Assembly (NCBI RefSeq): GCF_003664595.1
Contig: NZ_QXPZ01000036.1
Location: 26,256 to 90,255, forward strand
DNA: 64,000 nt
From: Atopobacter sp. AH10
GTDB taxonomy: Bacteria > Bacillota > Bacilli > Lactobacillales > Aerococcaceae
Direction: 5' to 3'
A model generated the notes under the pieces. The model was not told the DNA's origin. It did not search any database and saw only the letters and a program-made list of their open reading frames with translations. This document shows positions 1 to 9,713 of this stretch, piece by piece. The translations under genes and the position numbers were made by a program. Every line of letters starts with the position of its first letter. Position 1 is the first letter of the stretch.

Positions 1-281
1 TACATATTGTTTTCTGTAAAATACCGCTCCCTAAAAGCCTTAAGTCGGTATTCCTAACAACTTCATTATACTCTTTTCTCACTAAGCAACCAAATAAAAT
101 CCCATCTCAAAAGCGACCCTTTAGAAGACTTTGTGAGCTTATTTTTACACTCTTTCCCATACACAGGGAACATCCTTACATTTCTCCCTCTACAGATCCA
201 ATTGCTTTAAAATAAAAGGATTAGCAACCCTCCCCCTCGTAATCTCTCTTTCTATCCCTTATAATAAAGGCAGGTGATTCC

Positions 282-1685
282 ATGAAAAAAACAAACTATA
301 CCGATAACTTTTTAACAACAGGTCCAATGAATCGAGTGATTCTGACCATTTCTGTTCCGCTCATGTTAAATAACTTGGTAAGAACCTTGTTTAATTTAAC
401 TGACGGGCTTTTTGTGGCTCAAATATCCGCTATAGACTTTTCTGCAACAGCTTTTGTTTGGCCACTTAACTTTCTATTTATTGCTATCGGCTTAGGGATT
501 GGCATTGGTTCCACTGCTTTAATCGCCCAAATGATCGGCGCAAAGCAAGCTACACACGCCAGTAGATACGCCCATAATGCCGTACTCATGACTTTTGTTA
601 TTGGCTTCATCATGTCATCACTGGGCTACTTCTTATCTCCTTCTATGTTGTCTTGGATGGGAGCAAGAGGTGAATTACTTGAAAAGTCCATCATCTACTT
701 ACAAATTAGTTACTTAGGTCTCTTTTTTGACTTTACTTACTTTGGCTTTCAGGCTATCCTCAATGCTCAGGGTCAAACTAAAGTCATCACACAGATCTCT
801 ATCCTTTCATCTGTGACCAATATCATTTTAGATCCCATTTTTATCTTTAAGCGTATAGACTTCCTTCATATCAACGGTCTTGGCTTAGGAATCAGCGGGG
901 CAGCCTGGGCAACGGTCTTATCAAAACTTTTCCTACTCTTCCTCATCATTTGGCAAACTCATCGTCGGTCAAGCATCCGCTTTTCCTTCCGACGACTCCA
1001 GCCTGATATTGAAACTATTAAGGTCATTGCAAAAATTGCCGCTCCAACTGCAGTGGGCTATTGTGGTTCTGCCATGGGATTCACTATCCTCAACGGCTTT
1101 ATCCAATCTTACGGAACAACTACCTTAGCTGCCTATTCCATGGTTAATCGTGTCACAGACCTTCTAACTCAACCACAAATGGGCGTTGGAGGTGCTCTGA
1201 CATCCATTATCGGTCAAAATATGGGCGCTCAGCTCTATGACCGCGCCCATAAAATTTTTAATCGTGCCATGACCATCATCTTAGTCACCTCTGTCATTTC
1301 CTGTATTCTTGTAATTATTTTCAAATATCAATTGCTAGGTATCTTTATCAAAAACAATTCTAACCCAGAACTTTGGCGTTTAGCCATTGAGTATCTTTAT
1401 TATTCTGCTTTTATTATCTTTTTCATGGGTATGTTCTCAGCTTACATTGGTTTTTTCCAAGGATGCGGTCAAACTAAATATTCCATGTATATGACAATTG
1501 GACGCTTGTGGTGCTTGCGTTTACCAATTATTTGGCTCTTAAAAACTTTTGCCAATCTAGGTCCTAGCACTGTATGGATTGCCATGTTGTTATCCAACTG
1601 TCTCATTGTGGTCTTTGGTTTCTTAGTCTATCGGCATAATGATTGGACAGCCTTAGCCATGGCAAATTCTACAGATAAAAGCTGA
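282..1685 (+). CDS. MATE family efflux transporter
   Basis: 467-residue polytopic membrane protein with about 12 hydrophobic segments arranged as two similar halves, the usual size and layout of MATE (multidrug and toxin extrusion) antiporters of the DinF/MepA/NorM type. These export cationic drugs or metabolites using a Na+ or H+ gradient. The N-terminal stretch around residues 18-45 (PLMLNNLVRTLFNLTDGLFV) is typical of the family. An AGGTG ribosome binding site lies 6 bases before the ATG. The gene stands alone and is followed by a strong hairpin terminator. The family is clear; the substrate cannot be told from sequence. Confidence 0.9.
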   Translation: MKKTNYTDNFLTTGPMNRVILTISVPLMLNNLVRTLFNLTDGLFVAQISAIDFSATAFVWPLNFLFIAIGLGIGIGSTALIAQMIGAKQATHASRYAHNAVLMTFVIGFIMSSLGYFLSPSMLSWMGARGELLEKSIIYLQISYLGLFFDFTYFGFQAILNAQGQTKVITQISILSSVTNIILDPIFIFKRIDFLHINGLGLGISGAAWATVLSKLFLLFLIIWQTHRRSSIRFSFRRLQPDIETIKVIAKIAAPTAVGYCGSAMGFTILNGFIQSYGTTTLAAYSMVNRVTDLLTQPQMGVGGALTSIIGQNMGAQLYDRAHKIFNRAMTIILVTSVISCILVIIFKYQLLGIFIKNNSNPELWRLAIEYLYYSAFIIFFMGMFSAYIGFFQGCGQTKYSMYMTIGRLWCLRLPIIWLLKTFANLGPSTVWIAMLLSNCLIVVFGFLVYRHNDWTALAMANSTDKS

Positions 1686-1776
1686 TCTAACAATAGTCAA
1701 TGAGATGTCAGTAATAGGACTGTATCGATCAGTCGACATCTAGTATTTTTTTCTAATTCCCCTTATCCGAGTAGGC

Positions 1777-1822
1777 AAAAAGAGGTGTTGATGAGTAGCT
1801 ATATACTCAGCAACACCTTTTT
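1777..1822. terminator. bidirectional intrinsic terminator
   Basis: AGGTGTTG (1783-1790) pairs with CAACACCT (1811-1818), and the stem continues inward with TGAGTA/TACTCA around a short loop. T residues follow on the plus strand and an A5 run precedes it, so it can end both the MATE gene and the convergent aminotransferase gene. Confidence 0.85.
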
Positions 1823-1939
1823 CCTAACTCCTGATTAAAGTCTATTCCCAACTTTTTATTCCACTAATCGTCACTTTATGATGACCTTTGTCCATCTCCC
1901 TTTAAACGAAACGATTCTCTTCTATCTGTTGCTAACTAA

Positions 1940-3169
1940 CTATGCTTTAGCTTTATTCTTGTTTGCATGCTCTAGAATTGCTTCTTTCATGCGTTGCATT
2001 GCCCTTTCTAGAGTTTTCCGTGGCATAGCGAGATTCAAACGAACGTAGCCTTTCGCATTCCCTACAAAAAGATCATCCCCACCTTCTAAAAGAATACCTG
2101 CTTCATAAGCAAAGAAACGTGGTAGATCATCAATATCTCCCAAATAGGCATTCAAGTTGACCCAAGCAAGATAGGTAGCTTGAGGAATTTCAAATTCTGC
2201 TAAAGGAAGTTCCTTAGCTAAGAAATCTTTGACATAGGAAAAATTTAAATCGAGATAGGTCTTTAATTGATCCAACCACTCTTCGCCCTCATCATAAGCC
2301 GCCTTGTGCGCCACGATAGACAAGGGGTTCACAAAACCTACATTTTTGTCCCTTAAAACAAATTGTTCTCTTAATTGAGGATCACGAATGATGATGTTAG
2401 AAAATTGTAGACCTGCCATATTAAAGACCTTACTAGCCGACATGCAGGTAATGAGTTTCTTATAATCTGTTAGTTTAGCCAGCGGAATATGTCGCACACC
2501 ATGACGAAGAATATCGCAGTGAATTTCATCTGAAATCAACCACAAATCATTCTCTTCAGCAATACGGATCACCCGTTCTAACTCTTCCTTAGTCCAAACT
2601 GTCCCAGATGGATTTTGAGGGTTGCACCAAATTAAAAGTTTCATCTCCTTTTGAGAAGCTTTTCTTTCCAAGTCTTCAAAATCAACCCTAAAGTGACCTG
2701 AATCAACAATTAACGGAGAACAATCGCAAGCAATTTGATTGTAGTCAACCGCATGTTTGAAGAAGCCATATGCCGGAGTCACCATCATCGCTTTTTCTTT
2801 TGGCTGGCAAATTAGTTCAACTAGTTGATACAAGGCTGGAATAACCCCAGTAGAAAAACATAATTCTTCTCGTGGAAAAGACCAATCATATTTTTTTTGA
2901 CACCATTTTGTTAGGGAGTTATGGTAGGCCGTGTCTAAGTTCATAATGGTGTAGCCAAATATTTTCCGATCCAATCGTTTTTGAATAGCCTGACGAATGG
3001 GTTCTGCACAAGCAAATTCCATATCAGCAATCCACATCCGAATAAATTCATCATCAGCATATGGAAACTTCATATCTGGACCGGCATGAAAAATAAAATC
3101 TCTAAAGCCATCCGTATTAATGGAATTGGTCTCTTGTCGATCAATAATCTCATCAAAATCGTAACGCAT
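1940..3169 (-). CDS. MalY/PatB-type PLP-dependent aminotransferase (putative C-S lyase)
   Basis: 409-residue fold-type I PLP enzyme. The SDEIHCD block near residue 213 and the PLP lysine in SASKVFN (Lys247) match the MalY/PatB subgroup. Members commonly act as cystathionine beta-lyases (cleaving cystathionine or cysteine conjugates to a thiol, pyruvate and ammonia) and some also act as regulators. An AGGGAG ribosome binding site precedes the ATG. It is divergent from an XRE-type regulator at 3394, which may control it. The exact substrate is not decided by sequence, because aminotransferase and lyase activities share this fold. Confidence 0.85.
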   Translation of the reverse strand: MRYDFDEIIDRQETNSINTDGFRDFIFHAGPDMKFPYADDEFIRMWIADMEFACAEPIRQAIQKRLDRKIFGYTIMNLDTAYHNSLTKWCQKKYDWSFPREELCFSTGVIPALYQLVELICQPKEKAMMVTPAYGFFKHAVDYNQIACDCSPLIVDSGHFRVDFEDLERKASQKEMKLLIWCNPQNPSGTVWTKEELERVIRIAEENDLWLISDEIHCDILRHGVRHIPLAKLTDYKKLITCMSASKVFNMAGLQFSNIIIRDPQLREQFVLRDKNVGFVNPLSIVAHKAAYDEGEEWLDQLKTYLDLNFSYVKDFLAKELPLAEFEIPQATYLAWVNLNAYLGDIDDLPRFFAYEAGILLEGGDDLFVGNAKGYVRLNLAMPRKTLERAMQRMKEAILEHANKNKAKA

Positions 3170-3393
3170 CTTCTCTTCTCCCTTTCAACACTTTCTTATT
3201 TGTAACCCCTTACATACAAGTATAGGCTATTTCAATAAAAAGTTAAAAAGGGGCTTTGTTTCCTTAAAGTAGAGTTCTATACCATAAAGTTTCTTTAAAA
3301 TTGATTTATCCCCTTCTTTTCCCTATACTTAAACTTAAGGAGCAAGTTTCTAGCCCCCTCTATAGGGAAAATCAATTTTTAGGAGACTTCAAA

Positions 3394-4104
3394 ATGGAAA
3401 ATATAAGCCCTATTGTCGGAGATAATATACGTTTCTATCGTAAGCGTGCCAATTTAACCCAAGAATCTCTTGGACTCAAAATTAATAAGGGTAAGGCGAC
3501 TGTTGCCAAATATGAGAGTGGTCAAATTATTCTTGATATTCAGACCCTATTTGATATTGCACAAGCTTTAGAGGTGACAGTGGATCAATTATTATATATA
3601 CCAAAAGAAGAAGCTCCTCTCACGATTAGTCATTCCATTCCAAATTTTTTCAGAACAGTTAATAAGTTCTATGTCTATTTTTACGATGGTAGGAATAAAT
3701 CCTTGAACGAATCCGTCTTAATCACCAAGCCTTATCCACAAGAAAAAGGTGTATTCGAAGCTAAACTCTACTTTAATATTTCAGATGTCAGCCGTTACCA
3801 ATTATGTGAGTATACCTATGTCGGTAGACTTGTACACTATGATGTGATCAGCATTTTTAGTCTTCAAAATAAAACAATGGCCATGGAAGAATTAAAAATA
3901 TCCATCCCTGCCTCCTATAATGATGAAGAGGAAAAATTCGCCTTATTTTCAGGGATTTCTTCCCGTCCTTTAATGCCAGTTACCTTCAAAATATTAGTCA
4001 GTAAGCGGCAAAAAACAAAAAATAAAGAACTCATTCGTCAACTAAAAATTTCTACATACGACCTGCAAATGATGAAATTTTATAATATGTTCACAGTCAT
4101 ATAA
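3394..4104 (+). CDS. XRE-family transcriptional regulator
   Basis: 236 residues from the ATG at 3394, which has AGGAG 8 bases upstream; the open frame extends further upstream but without a ribosome binding site. The N-terminal 65 residues form a Cro/C1-type helix-turn-helix (RFYRKRANLTQESLGLKINKG, written here in part: KRANLTQESLG). The remaining roughly 165 residues are a beta-rich C-terminal region that I do not recognise and that may sense a ligand. It is divergent from the MalY/PatB-like gene, with a shared 225-base promoter region, so local control of that gene is the simplest inference. Confidence 0.75.
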   Translation: MENISPIVGDNIRFYRKRANLTQESLGLKINKGKATVAKYESGQIILDIQTLFDIAQALEVTVDQLLYIPKEEAPLTISHSIPNFFRTVNKFYVYFYDGRNKSLNESVLITKPYPQEKGVFEAKLYFNISDVSRYQLCEYTYVGRLVHYDVISIFSLQNKTMAMEELKISIPASYNDEEEKFALFSGISSRPLMPVTFKILVSKRQKTKNKELIRQLKISTYDLQMMKFYNMFTVI

Positions 4105-4202
4105 TCCTCCTTCCTTAAGCAGATCATTTTACAAAAGCTTCTTTAGCCTATACCCTATAATTGTAAATCATTATTCTTGTTTTATAAGGAGGCTTTTCTA
4201 TC

Positions 4203-4811
4203 ATGAATTCTCAACTCACACCACTACTAGAAAAACGTCGCTCTATTTATGCCCTATCTAAAAATGTGACCACTAGCAAAAACGAATTGACTCAGCTAGT
4301 GAAAGATACAATCAAACATTCTCCTTCTGCCTTCAATAGTCAAAGTACTCGAGCAGCTATCCTTTTTGATCAGTCCCATGATAAATTATGGGATATCGTT
4401 TGGGATCACTTAAAAAGCGTTAATGCTGACGCTCCGCAAGAAGCCCTAGAAGCAACAAAAGCAAAAATAGATGGCTTCAAAGCAGCTTACGGCACTATTT
4501 TGTTTTTTGAAGACCAAGACACTGTTCACCAATTAGAAGAACAATTCCCTCTCTATGCGGACAATTTTCAACCATGGTCAGAACAAGCTAATGGGGCTGC
4601 AAGTATGAATGTCTGGACCAGCCTAGCTGAACAAGGTATCGGAGCTTCCCTCCAACACTACAACCCTTTAATTGACGAAGATGTTAAAAAAGCTTTCCAT
4701 CTTCCAAAATCTTGGCGCTTACGCAGTCAAATGCCATTTGGCGCCATCGAAGCTGCTGCAGGCGATAAATCATTCCTGCCAATTGATAATCGTGTCCTAA
4801 GTTTTGACTAA
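4203..4811 (+). CDS. nitroreductase family protein (Frm2/Hbn1-like)
   Basis: 202-residue FMN-dependent nitroreductase-fold protein. The N-terminal LLEKRRSIYALSK followed by HSPSAFNSQSTR is the FMN-binding pattern of the Frm2/Hbn1-like branch, whose members reduce nitro compounds or respond to oxidised lipids. A strong AAGGAGG site lies 10 bases before the ATG. It is monocistronic, between the XRE regulator and a convergent purine operon. The family is secure; the physiological substrate is unknown. Confidence 0.85.
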   Translation: MNSQLTPLLEKRRSIYALSKNVTTSKNELTQLVKDTIKHSPSAFNSQSTRAAILFDQSHDKLWDIVWDHLKSVNADAPQEALEATKAKIDGFKAAYGTILFFEDQDTVHQLEEQFPLYADNFQPWSEQANGAASMNVWTSLAEQGIGASLQHYNPLIDEDVKKAFHLPKSWRLRSQMPFGAIEAAAGDKSFLPIDNRVLSFD

Positions 4812-4924
4812 TTTTTTTATATCACCGCACACTGCCCAAATTATTCCAATGACGTCATTCTTCTGAACACATAGCTAAACATGCTAGTATTCTTGTTTTC
4901 TAGCTTTTACCCAACTAACACAAG

Positions 4925-4961
4925 TTGAGGGAAATAGGCTCTTGGATCAGCCTACCCTCAA
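4925..4961. repeat. hairpin downstream of nitroreductase gene
   Basis: TTGAGGG (4925-4931) pairs with CCCTCAA (4955-4961), and TAGGCT (4935-4940) pairs with AGCCTA (4949-4954), leaving an AAA bulge on one side. No T-run follows, so it is not a classic terminator; it may protect the 3' end of the upstream transcript. Confidence 0.5.
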
Positions 4962-4970
4962 TCAATAGAT

Positions 4971-5026
4971 AAAAAAGCACGCCAAATCGTACGAATAAAC
5001 GTACAATTGACGTGCTTTTCTTTTTA
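4971..5026. terminator. bidirectional intrinsic terminator
   Basis: AAAAGCACG (4973-4981) pairs with CGTGCTTTT (5011-5019), with further inner pairing GTACG/CGTAC. A-run on the left and T-run on the right serve the convergent nitroreductase (+) and xpt-pbuX (-) transcripts. Confidence 0.85.
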
Positions 5027-5080
5027 TAGAAAGGCCTTCTCCTAGCCCCTCTTCCTTATATTTTATCTCATCAAGTTTCC

Positions 5081-6379
5081 TTACTTTTCACTTCTACATC
5101 CGTGGAAGAAAAGATTCAATACAACTGCCGTAATTGTTCCTAAGACAATTCCTGAGCCAGTAATCCAGCTTAAGCTGTCTGGTAATTGTGCAAATACTCC
5201 TGGAACAGCTGTCACACCTAAGCCTATTCCAACAGAGCAAGCAATGATCATCATATTGCTCGAATCATCTTGATTGACTTGACCCAACATTTTAATTCCA
5301 TATGCTAATACCGAACCAAACATACACAGCATAGCTCCACCGAGAACTGGTTGAGGAATGATGGTCGCTAAAGCTCCTATTTTAGGAATAGACCCTGCTA
5401 ATAGCATTAAAATAACCATGTTGAACATAACAGCACGTTTCTTGACCCCTGACATTTGAATCAAACCAACATTTTGAGAATAGGTCGTGTAAGGGAATGT
5501 ATTGACCAAAGCCCCCAACATGACGGCTAAACCTTCTGATAGGTAGCCTCTCCGTAAATCTTCCTCTTTGATGGCTTGCTTTGTGATATCTCCCAAAACG
5601 TAATAAACCCCTGTGGATTCAATGATCGACACAATCGCCACAATAGACATAGTCACAATACTCGGAAAATCGAATTTAAAAGTGCTTAAGTGAAATGGAC
5701 TTGGTAATTGCACCCAGTGAGCCTCTGCGATAGGACTTAAATCGACCATCCCCAATGCCGCGCTAGCCAAAGTCCCTAATAACAAGCCAATTAAAATAGC
5801 AATAGATTGCAAAAATCCTTTAGAGAAGCGATAGAGGCATAAAATAACCAAGAAAGTTAAAAAAGCAACTGCCAAGTTCTTTAATGAACCAAAATCTTTA
5901 ACCCCTTGGCCACCTGCTATATGGTTCATCGCTACTGGCATCAATGTTACCCCGATAAGAGTGACCACTGATCCCATGACGACTGGCGGGAAGAAGCGGT
6001 TCAATTTAGCAAAAATTGGCGCTAAAAGCATGACGACTAATCCAGAAACGAAAACTGCTCCATACATCACACCGATCCCCTTTGTTTGACCGATATGGAT
6101 CATGGGAGATACGGCAGTAAAGGTACAGGCTAAAACTACCGGTAAGCCAATGCCAATATAACGTCCCCTATATACTTGCAGGAAAGTTGCCAATCCAGAC
6201 ATCATAATATCTGCGGCTACTAGATAGGTAGTTTGCGCTATAGTCATCTTTAAGGCCGAAGCCACTATCAAAGGAACAATGACTGCTCCGGCGTACATGG
6301 CTAGCAAGTGTTGAATCCCTAAAATAATATTACGAGGATCTTTCATGTGTTCGAAATGATTACTTGTTTGTTCCTTCAT
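5081..6379 (-). CDS. pbuX: xanthine permease (NCS2 nucleobase:cation symporter)
   Basis: 432-residue polytopic protein of the nucleobase:cation symporter-2 family, with the typical N-terminus (NIILGIQHLLAMYAGAVIVPL) and a second-half QNVGLIQMSGVKKR block found in xanthine/uric acid carriers. It imports xanthine, driven by protons. It starts 12 bases after the xpt stop, with AGGAGA upstream, so the two form one operon. The pairing with xpt is the main reason for calling xanthine rather than uracil as substrate. Confidence 0.9.
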   Translation of the reverse strand: MKEQTSNHFEHMKDPRNIILGIQHLLAMYAGAVIVPLIVASALKMTIAQTTYLVAADIMMSGLATFLQVYRGRYIGIGLPVVLACTFTAVSPMIHIGQTKGIGVMYGAVFVSGLVVMLLAPIFAKLNRFFPPVVMGSVVTLIGVTLMPVAMNHIAGGQGVKDFGSLKNLAVAFLTFLVILCLYRFSKGFLQSIAILIGLLLGTLASAALGMVDLSPIAEAHWVQLPSPFHLSTFKFDFPSIVTMSIVAIVSIIESTGVYYVLGDITKQAIKEEDLRRGYLSEGLAVMLGALVNTFPYTTYSQNVGLIQMSGVKKRAVMFNMVILMLLAGSIPKIGALATIIPQPVLGGAMLCMFGSVLAYGIKMLGQVNQDDSSNMMIIACSVGIGLGVTAVPGVFAQLPDSLSWITGSGIVLGTITAVVLNLFFHGCRSEK

Positions 6380-6391
6380 TATCTAGCTCTC

Positions 6392-6976
6392 CTATTCATC
6401 CCCATCAACAAAAGTCACTTGTCCATCTTCAAGTGATTGAATCCGACAAATGGAATACACATCTAGACCCATTTCTTCTAATAACTGACGACCTGGTTGA
6501 AAAGACTTTTCAATGACAATTCCCACACCTGCAACTGTAGCGCCAGCCTGACGAGCAATACTAACAAGCCCCTTTGCAGCTTCTCCATTCGCTAAAAAAT
6601 CGTCAATAATTAAGATATGATCATCTTTGTTAATGTACTGTTTGGAAACAATGACATCGCTATCAGTGTTTTTGGTATAAGAATGAACTAATGCATGATA
6701 TCTTTCTTGATTTTTCAAGGTTGAAGGCACAGTTTTCTTTGCAAACAACATAGGAACATTGAAACGATTGGCAACCATAATGGCAGGCGCTATCCCACTA
6801 GCTTCTATGGTCATGACCTTAGTAATTTTACGGTCTTTAAAGTGCTCATACATTAACTTTTCAACCGCATTAACTACAGCAGGATCAATCTGATGGTTTA
6901 AGAAGGAATCAACCTTTAAAACATTATTCGGGTAAACCTTTCCATCCTTCAAAATGCGTTCCTTCAAGTAATTCAT
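6392..6976 (-). CDS. xpt: xanthine phosphoribosyltransferase
   Basis: 194 residues from the ATG whose first codons read MNYLKERI; this matches the usual Xpt length and has AAAGGTG upstream, whereas the longer open frame lacks a site. The phosphoribosyltransferase signature is the HILIIDDFLANGEA block near residues 120-133, which binds PRPP. The enzyme converts xanthine plus PRPP to XMP in purine salvage. It is the first gene of xpt-pbuX. I saw no purine riboswitch in the 5' region; a PurR-box-like sequence lies about 80 bases upstream of a TATAAT element instead. Confidence 0.92.
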   Translation of the reverse strand: MNYLKERILKDGKVYPNNVLKVDSFLNHQIDPAVVNAVEKLMYEHFKDRKITKVMTIEASGIAPAIMVANRFNVPMLFAKKTVPSTLKNQERYHALVHSYTKNTDSDVIVSKQYINKDDHILIIDDFLANGEAAKGLVSIARQAGATVAGVGIVIEKSFQPGRQLLEEMGLDVYSICRIQSLEDGQVTFVDGDE

Positions 6977-7007
6977 TTTCCCACACCTTTCTTTTATTCT
7001 TGGCTCC

Positions 7008-7013
7008 ATTATA
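7008..7013 (-). promoter_or_regulatory. putative -10 element of xpt-pbuX
   Basis: TATAAT on the minus strand about 30 bases before the xpt ATG. No good -35 hexamer is visible at 16-18 bases, which would suit an activator-dependent promoter. Confidence 0.5.
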
Positions 7014-7054
7014 CGCTGTTATACTCAAAAATTCATCGGTAAGAAGAATTATAG

Positions 7055-7095
7055 CGAATAGTTATAGCTATATCTAGTTATTCGTTCGGTTTTTA
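7055..7095 (-). promoter_or_regulatory. PurR-box-like operator upstream of xpt
   Basis: On the minus strand the sequence AAAACCGAACGAA matches the PurBox consensus AWWWCCGAACWWT in its whole CCGAAC core. A facing TATTCG half-site lies about 20 bases further on, forming an imperfect palindrome. The core sits about 75-80 bases upstream of the TATAAT of xpt, close to the spacing known for PurR activation in Lactococcus. Binding is inferred. Confidence 0.45.
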
Positions 7096-7111
7096 CTGGC
7101 TTTTTTTCTGA

Positions 7112-7151
7112 TAAAAAAAAAGAATGCCCTATCCCTTGATAGTAAGCATTC
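7112..7151 (-). terminator. terminator of the dut-radA-yacL operon
   Basis: GAATGC (7122-7127) pairs with GCATTC (7146-7151), with inner ATC/GAT pairing; the A10 run to its left is a T-run on the minus strand, just after the yacL stop. Confidence 0.8.
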
Positions 7152-7167
7152 CTTCCATTCATTTTAG

Positions 7168-8274
7168 TTATTTTCCTTCTAATTTGGCAAAAATCATCCG
7201 CCCTGCAGCAGTCTGAAGAGAACTTGTCACTTCAACATCGACATTTTCTCCGATATGTCCTTGCCCGTCTTCGACAACAATCATGGTACCATCTGCTAAG
7301 TAAGCCACCCCTTGACGCCGTTCTGTCCCGCTCTTAACAACCGTGACATTCATCTTTTCACCAGGGATAACAATCGGTTTGACAGCATTAGCTAGCGCAT
7401 TAATATTCAATACTGATACACCTTGAAATTCGCTAACTTTATTTAAATTAAAATCATTCGTCACGACAGTTCCGTCGAGTTCTTTAGCCAAGTGAATTAA
7501 TTTACTGTCCACTTCTGGCACATTTTCATAGTCGCCTTCCCACATTTCTACATCGACATCTTCCAACTTTTGTAAGTCGTTCAAGATGTCTAGCCCTCTA
7601 CGCCCCTTGGAACGTTTTAGGCTATCCGATGAATCAGCTATCAATTGTAACTCCTTTAAGACAAAGTTTGGAATCAAAATAGTTCCTTCTAAGAAACCTG
7701 TTTTCAAAATATCCTGAACCCGTCCGTCAATAATAACAGAAGTATCCAAAATTTTTGGCCCTATTAAAGCTTGTTTTTTCTCCTTAGAAAGTATGAGAGC
7801 ATCATGTTTTTCAGCATCTTTTGCTTCTTTATGGGCTTTCTTTCTTGAATATTGCAACAAAGCAAGAATGTCATTCATTCGAGTAGTTGTAGACTTGTAG
7901 CCTAAATAACTAAATCCTACTGCTAAAATAGGTGGAACAACCTGACTAACAATTGGCAATCGAAAGGCTGTAATCGCAAAAGAAATCAAGGTGGCTAATA
8001 AAAGCCCGATGACAATTCCTGTAATTCCCAATATAAGATTTGCTATAGACACTTTTTCAATATAGGCATCTGCCCTATCCAAGAGTTCTAGAATAAAATT
8101 CATACACACAAAAGATAATAAATAAAAAATAAGTGCACCAATCAAGATGTTAATGACAATATGATTGAAAGGTAGTTGAGAAAATCCCACAGTTTGCCAA
8201 AAAGCTGGCAGGTAGGATCCCCCTAAACTTCCTCCAATCAGTAAGAAGATAATACGAATGAGTCTTTTCCTCAT
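7168..8274 (-). CDS. yacL: PIN/TRAM domain membrane protein (YacL family)
   Basis: 368 residues: four hydrophobic segments in the first about 130 residues, a PIN-type nuclease domain from about 170 (KILDTSVIIDGRVQDI; acidic residues of the PIN site) and a C-terminal TRAM domain (about 300-360) predicted to bind RNA. The family is anchored in the membrane; the cellular role is poorly known, and RNA cleavage is inferred from the PIN fold. It follows radA after 27 bases in the dut-radA-yacL order common in Lactobacillales. GGAGAGG lies before the ATG. Confidence 0.88.
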   Translation of the reverse strand: MRKRLIRIIFLLIGGSLGGSYLPAFWQTVGFSQLPFNHIVINILIGALIFYLLSFVCMNFILELLDRADAYIEKVSIANLILGITGIVIGLLLATLISFAITAFRLPIVSQVVPPILAVGFSYLGYKSTTTRMNDILALLQYSRKKAHKEAKDAEKHDALILSKEKKQALIGPKILDTSVIIDGRVQDILKTGFLEGTILIPNFVLKELQLIADSSDSLKRSKGRRGLDILNDLQKLEDVDVEMWEGDYENVPEVDSKLIHLAKELDGTVVTNDFNLNKVSEFQGVSVLNINALANAVKPIVIPGEKMNVTVVKSGTERRQGVAYLADGTMIVVEDGQGHIGENVDVEVTSSLQTAAGRMIFAKLEGK

Positions 8275-8301
8275 CCTCTCCTCTCCTTTCTTTTTTTATT
8301 T

Positions 8302-9672
8302 TTAACGTTTAAACACTTGTCGAATAACCTGATTCACCGTTCGTACAGGCAATACTTCAATGGATGTCGATTTGTTTTGGAAACGGTTATTCTGAGGGAC
8401 AAAAATACGCTTAAAACCTAATTTTTCCGCTTCGTAAATGCGCTCATCTATGCGATTGACCTGACGAATTTCTCCAGCCAAACCAATTTCGCCAACAAAG
8501 CAATCAGTTTCTTTGGTTTCTTGATCATAGTAACTGGATACAATACTCATCGCAATAGCTAAATCAATAGCTGGCTCATCTAAGCGTAATCCCCCAGTTG
8601 ACTTAAAATAAGCATCTTGGTTTTGTAGGAAAAGACCTGCCCTTTTTTCCAATACAGCCATGAGTAAAGTAGCCTTGTTTAAATTAATACCGCTCGTTGT
8701 CCGTCTAGCATTGCCAAAAGCAGTTGGGGTCACCAAACATTGCACTTCTGACAAAATTGGGCGACTTCCTTCTAAAGAAACAGCAACTGCTGAACCAGAA
8801 GCCTCTGCTAAACGCTCATCTAAGAATAAACCTGATGGATTAGTCACTTCAGTCAAACCTTGACTGGTCATTTCAAATACACCTATTTCATTAGTTGCAC
8901 CGAAACGATTTTTTACCGATCTTAAAATACGAAAAGATTGGAATTTTTCCCCTTCTAAATAAAGTACCGTATCGACCATATGTTCCAACATACGAGGACC
9001 AGCTATATTTCCTTCCTTTGTAACATGACCAACGATAAAAGTAGCCACATTCAGAGATTTTGCCAACTTCATAAAGCTAGCTGTAGCCTCCCTTACATTA
9101 GAAACAGAACCTTGCATCCCCGCCACATCTGGGTCTTGCATCGTTTGAATAGAATCCACTATCAAGAGTTTAGGCTGAACTGATTCGACCACTTGAACCA
9201 CACGATCTAACTGACTATCCGAATAAACCAAGACCTCCTGGCTACTCACCGCCATTCGTTCTGCTCGAAGTTTAATTTGGTGTTCGCTTTCTTCTCCAGA
9301 TACATAAAGGACTTTTTCTCCTCTATTAGCCATTTGCGCAGCCACTTGAAGGAGCAAGGTAGATTTTCCAATCCCAGGATCTCCACCAATCAACACCAGA
9401 GAGCCAGGGACTAAACCTCCACCTAGAACCCTATCCAATTCTTTATTTTCAGTAGTTAAGCGTTCTACTTCCTGACCACTAATCTCTTTCATGGCTTGAG
9501 GTCTACTATTATAGCGAGAGATGCTTTTTGAAGAAGTTATCGTTGCTTCTTGTGGCGTAAATGCCTTTAGCGCATCCCATTCCCCACAATTCGGGCATTT
9601 CCCCATCCACTTAGGCGATTCATACCCACATTGATCGCATAAATAAATCGTTCTTGCCTTCTTCTTTGCCAT
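8302..9672 (-). CDS. radA: DNA repair protein RadA/Sms
   Basis: 456 residues with all RadA landmarks: an N-terminal C4 zinc finger (CDQCG...CPNCG, residues 12-29), Walker A GGDPGIGKST (96-105), the RadA-specific KNRFG motif near residue 258, and a C-terminal Lon-like domain. RadA is a DnaB-like helicase that drives branch migration during RecA-dependent recombination and repair. It lies 41 bases after dut and 27 bases before yacL, indicating one transcript. Confidence 0.97.
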   Translation of the reverse strand: MAKKKARTIYLCDQCGYESPKWMGKCPNCGEWDALKAFTPQEATITSSKSISRYNSRPQAMKEISGQEVERLTTENKELDRVLGGGLVPGSLVLIGGDPGIGKSTLLLQVAAQMANRGEKVLYVSGEESEHQIKLRAERMAVSSQEVLVYSDSQLDRVVQVVESVQPKLLIVDSIQTMQDPDVAGMQGSVSNVREATASFMKLAKSLNVATFIVGHVTKEGNIAGPRMLEHMVDTVLYLEGEKFQSFRILRSVKNRFGATNEIGVFEMTSQGLTEVTNPSGLFLDERLAEASGSAVAVSLEGSRPILSEVQCLVTPTAFGNARRTTSGINLNKATLLMAVLEKRAGLFLQNQDAYFKSTGGLRLDEPAIDLAIAMSIVSSYYDQETKETDCFVGEIGLAGEIRQVNRIDERIYEAEKLGFKRIFVPQNNRFQNKSTSIEVLPVRTVNQVIRQVFKR

Positions 9673-9713
9673 CTTTTTCTCTCAGCTCCCTGATTCTTCT
9701 TTATCCTTTCAAC

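Noticed and set aside
6977..7167. Purine riboswitch before xpt
   Set aside because: I could not find the conserved three-way junction core in the minus-strand leader.
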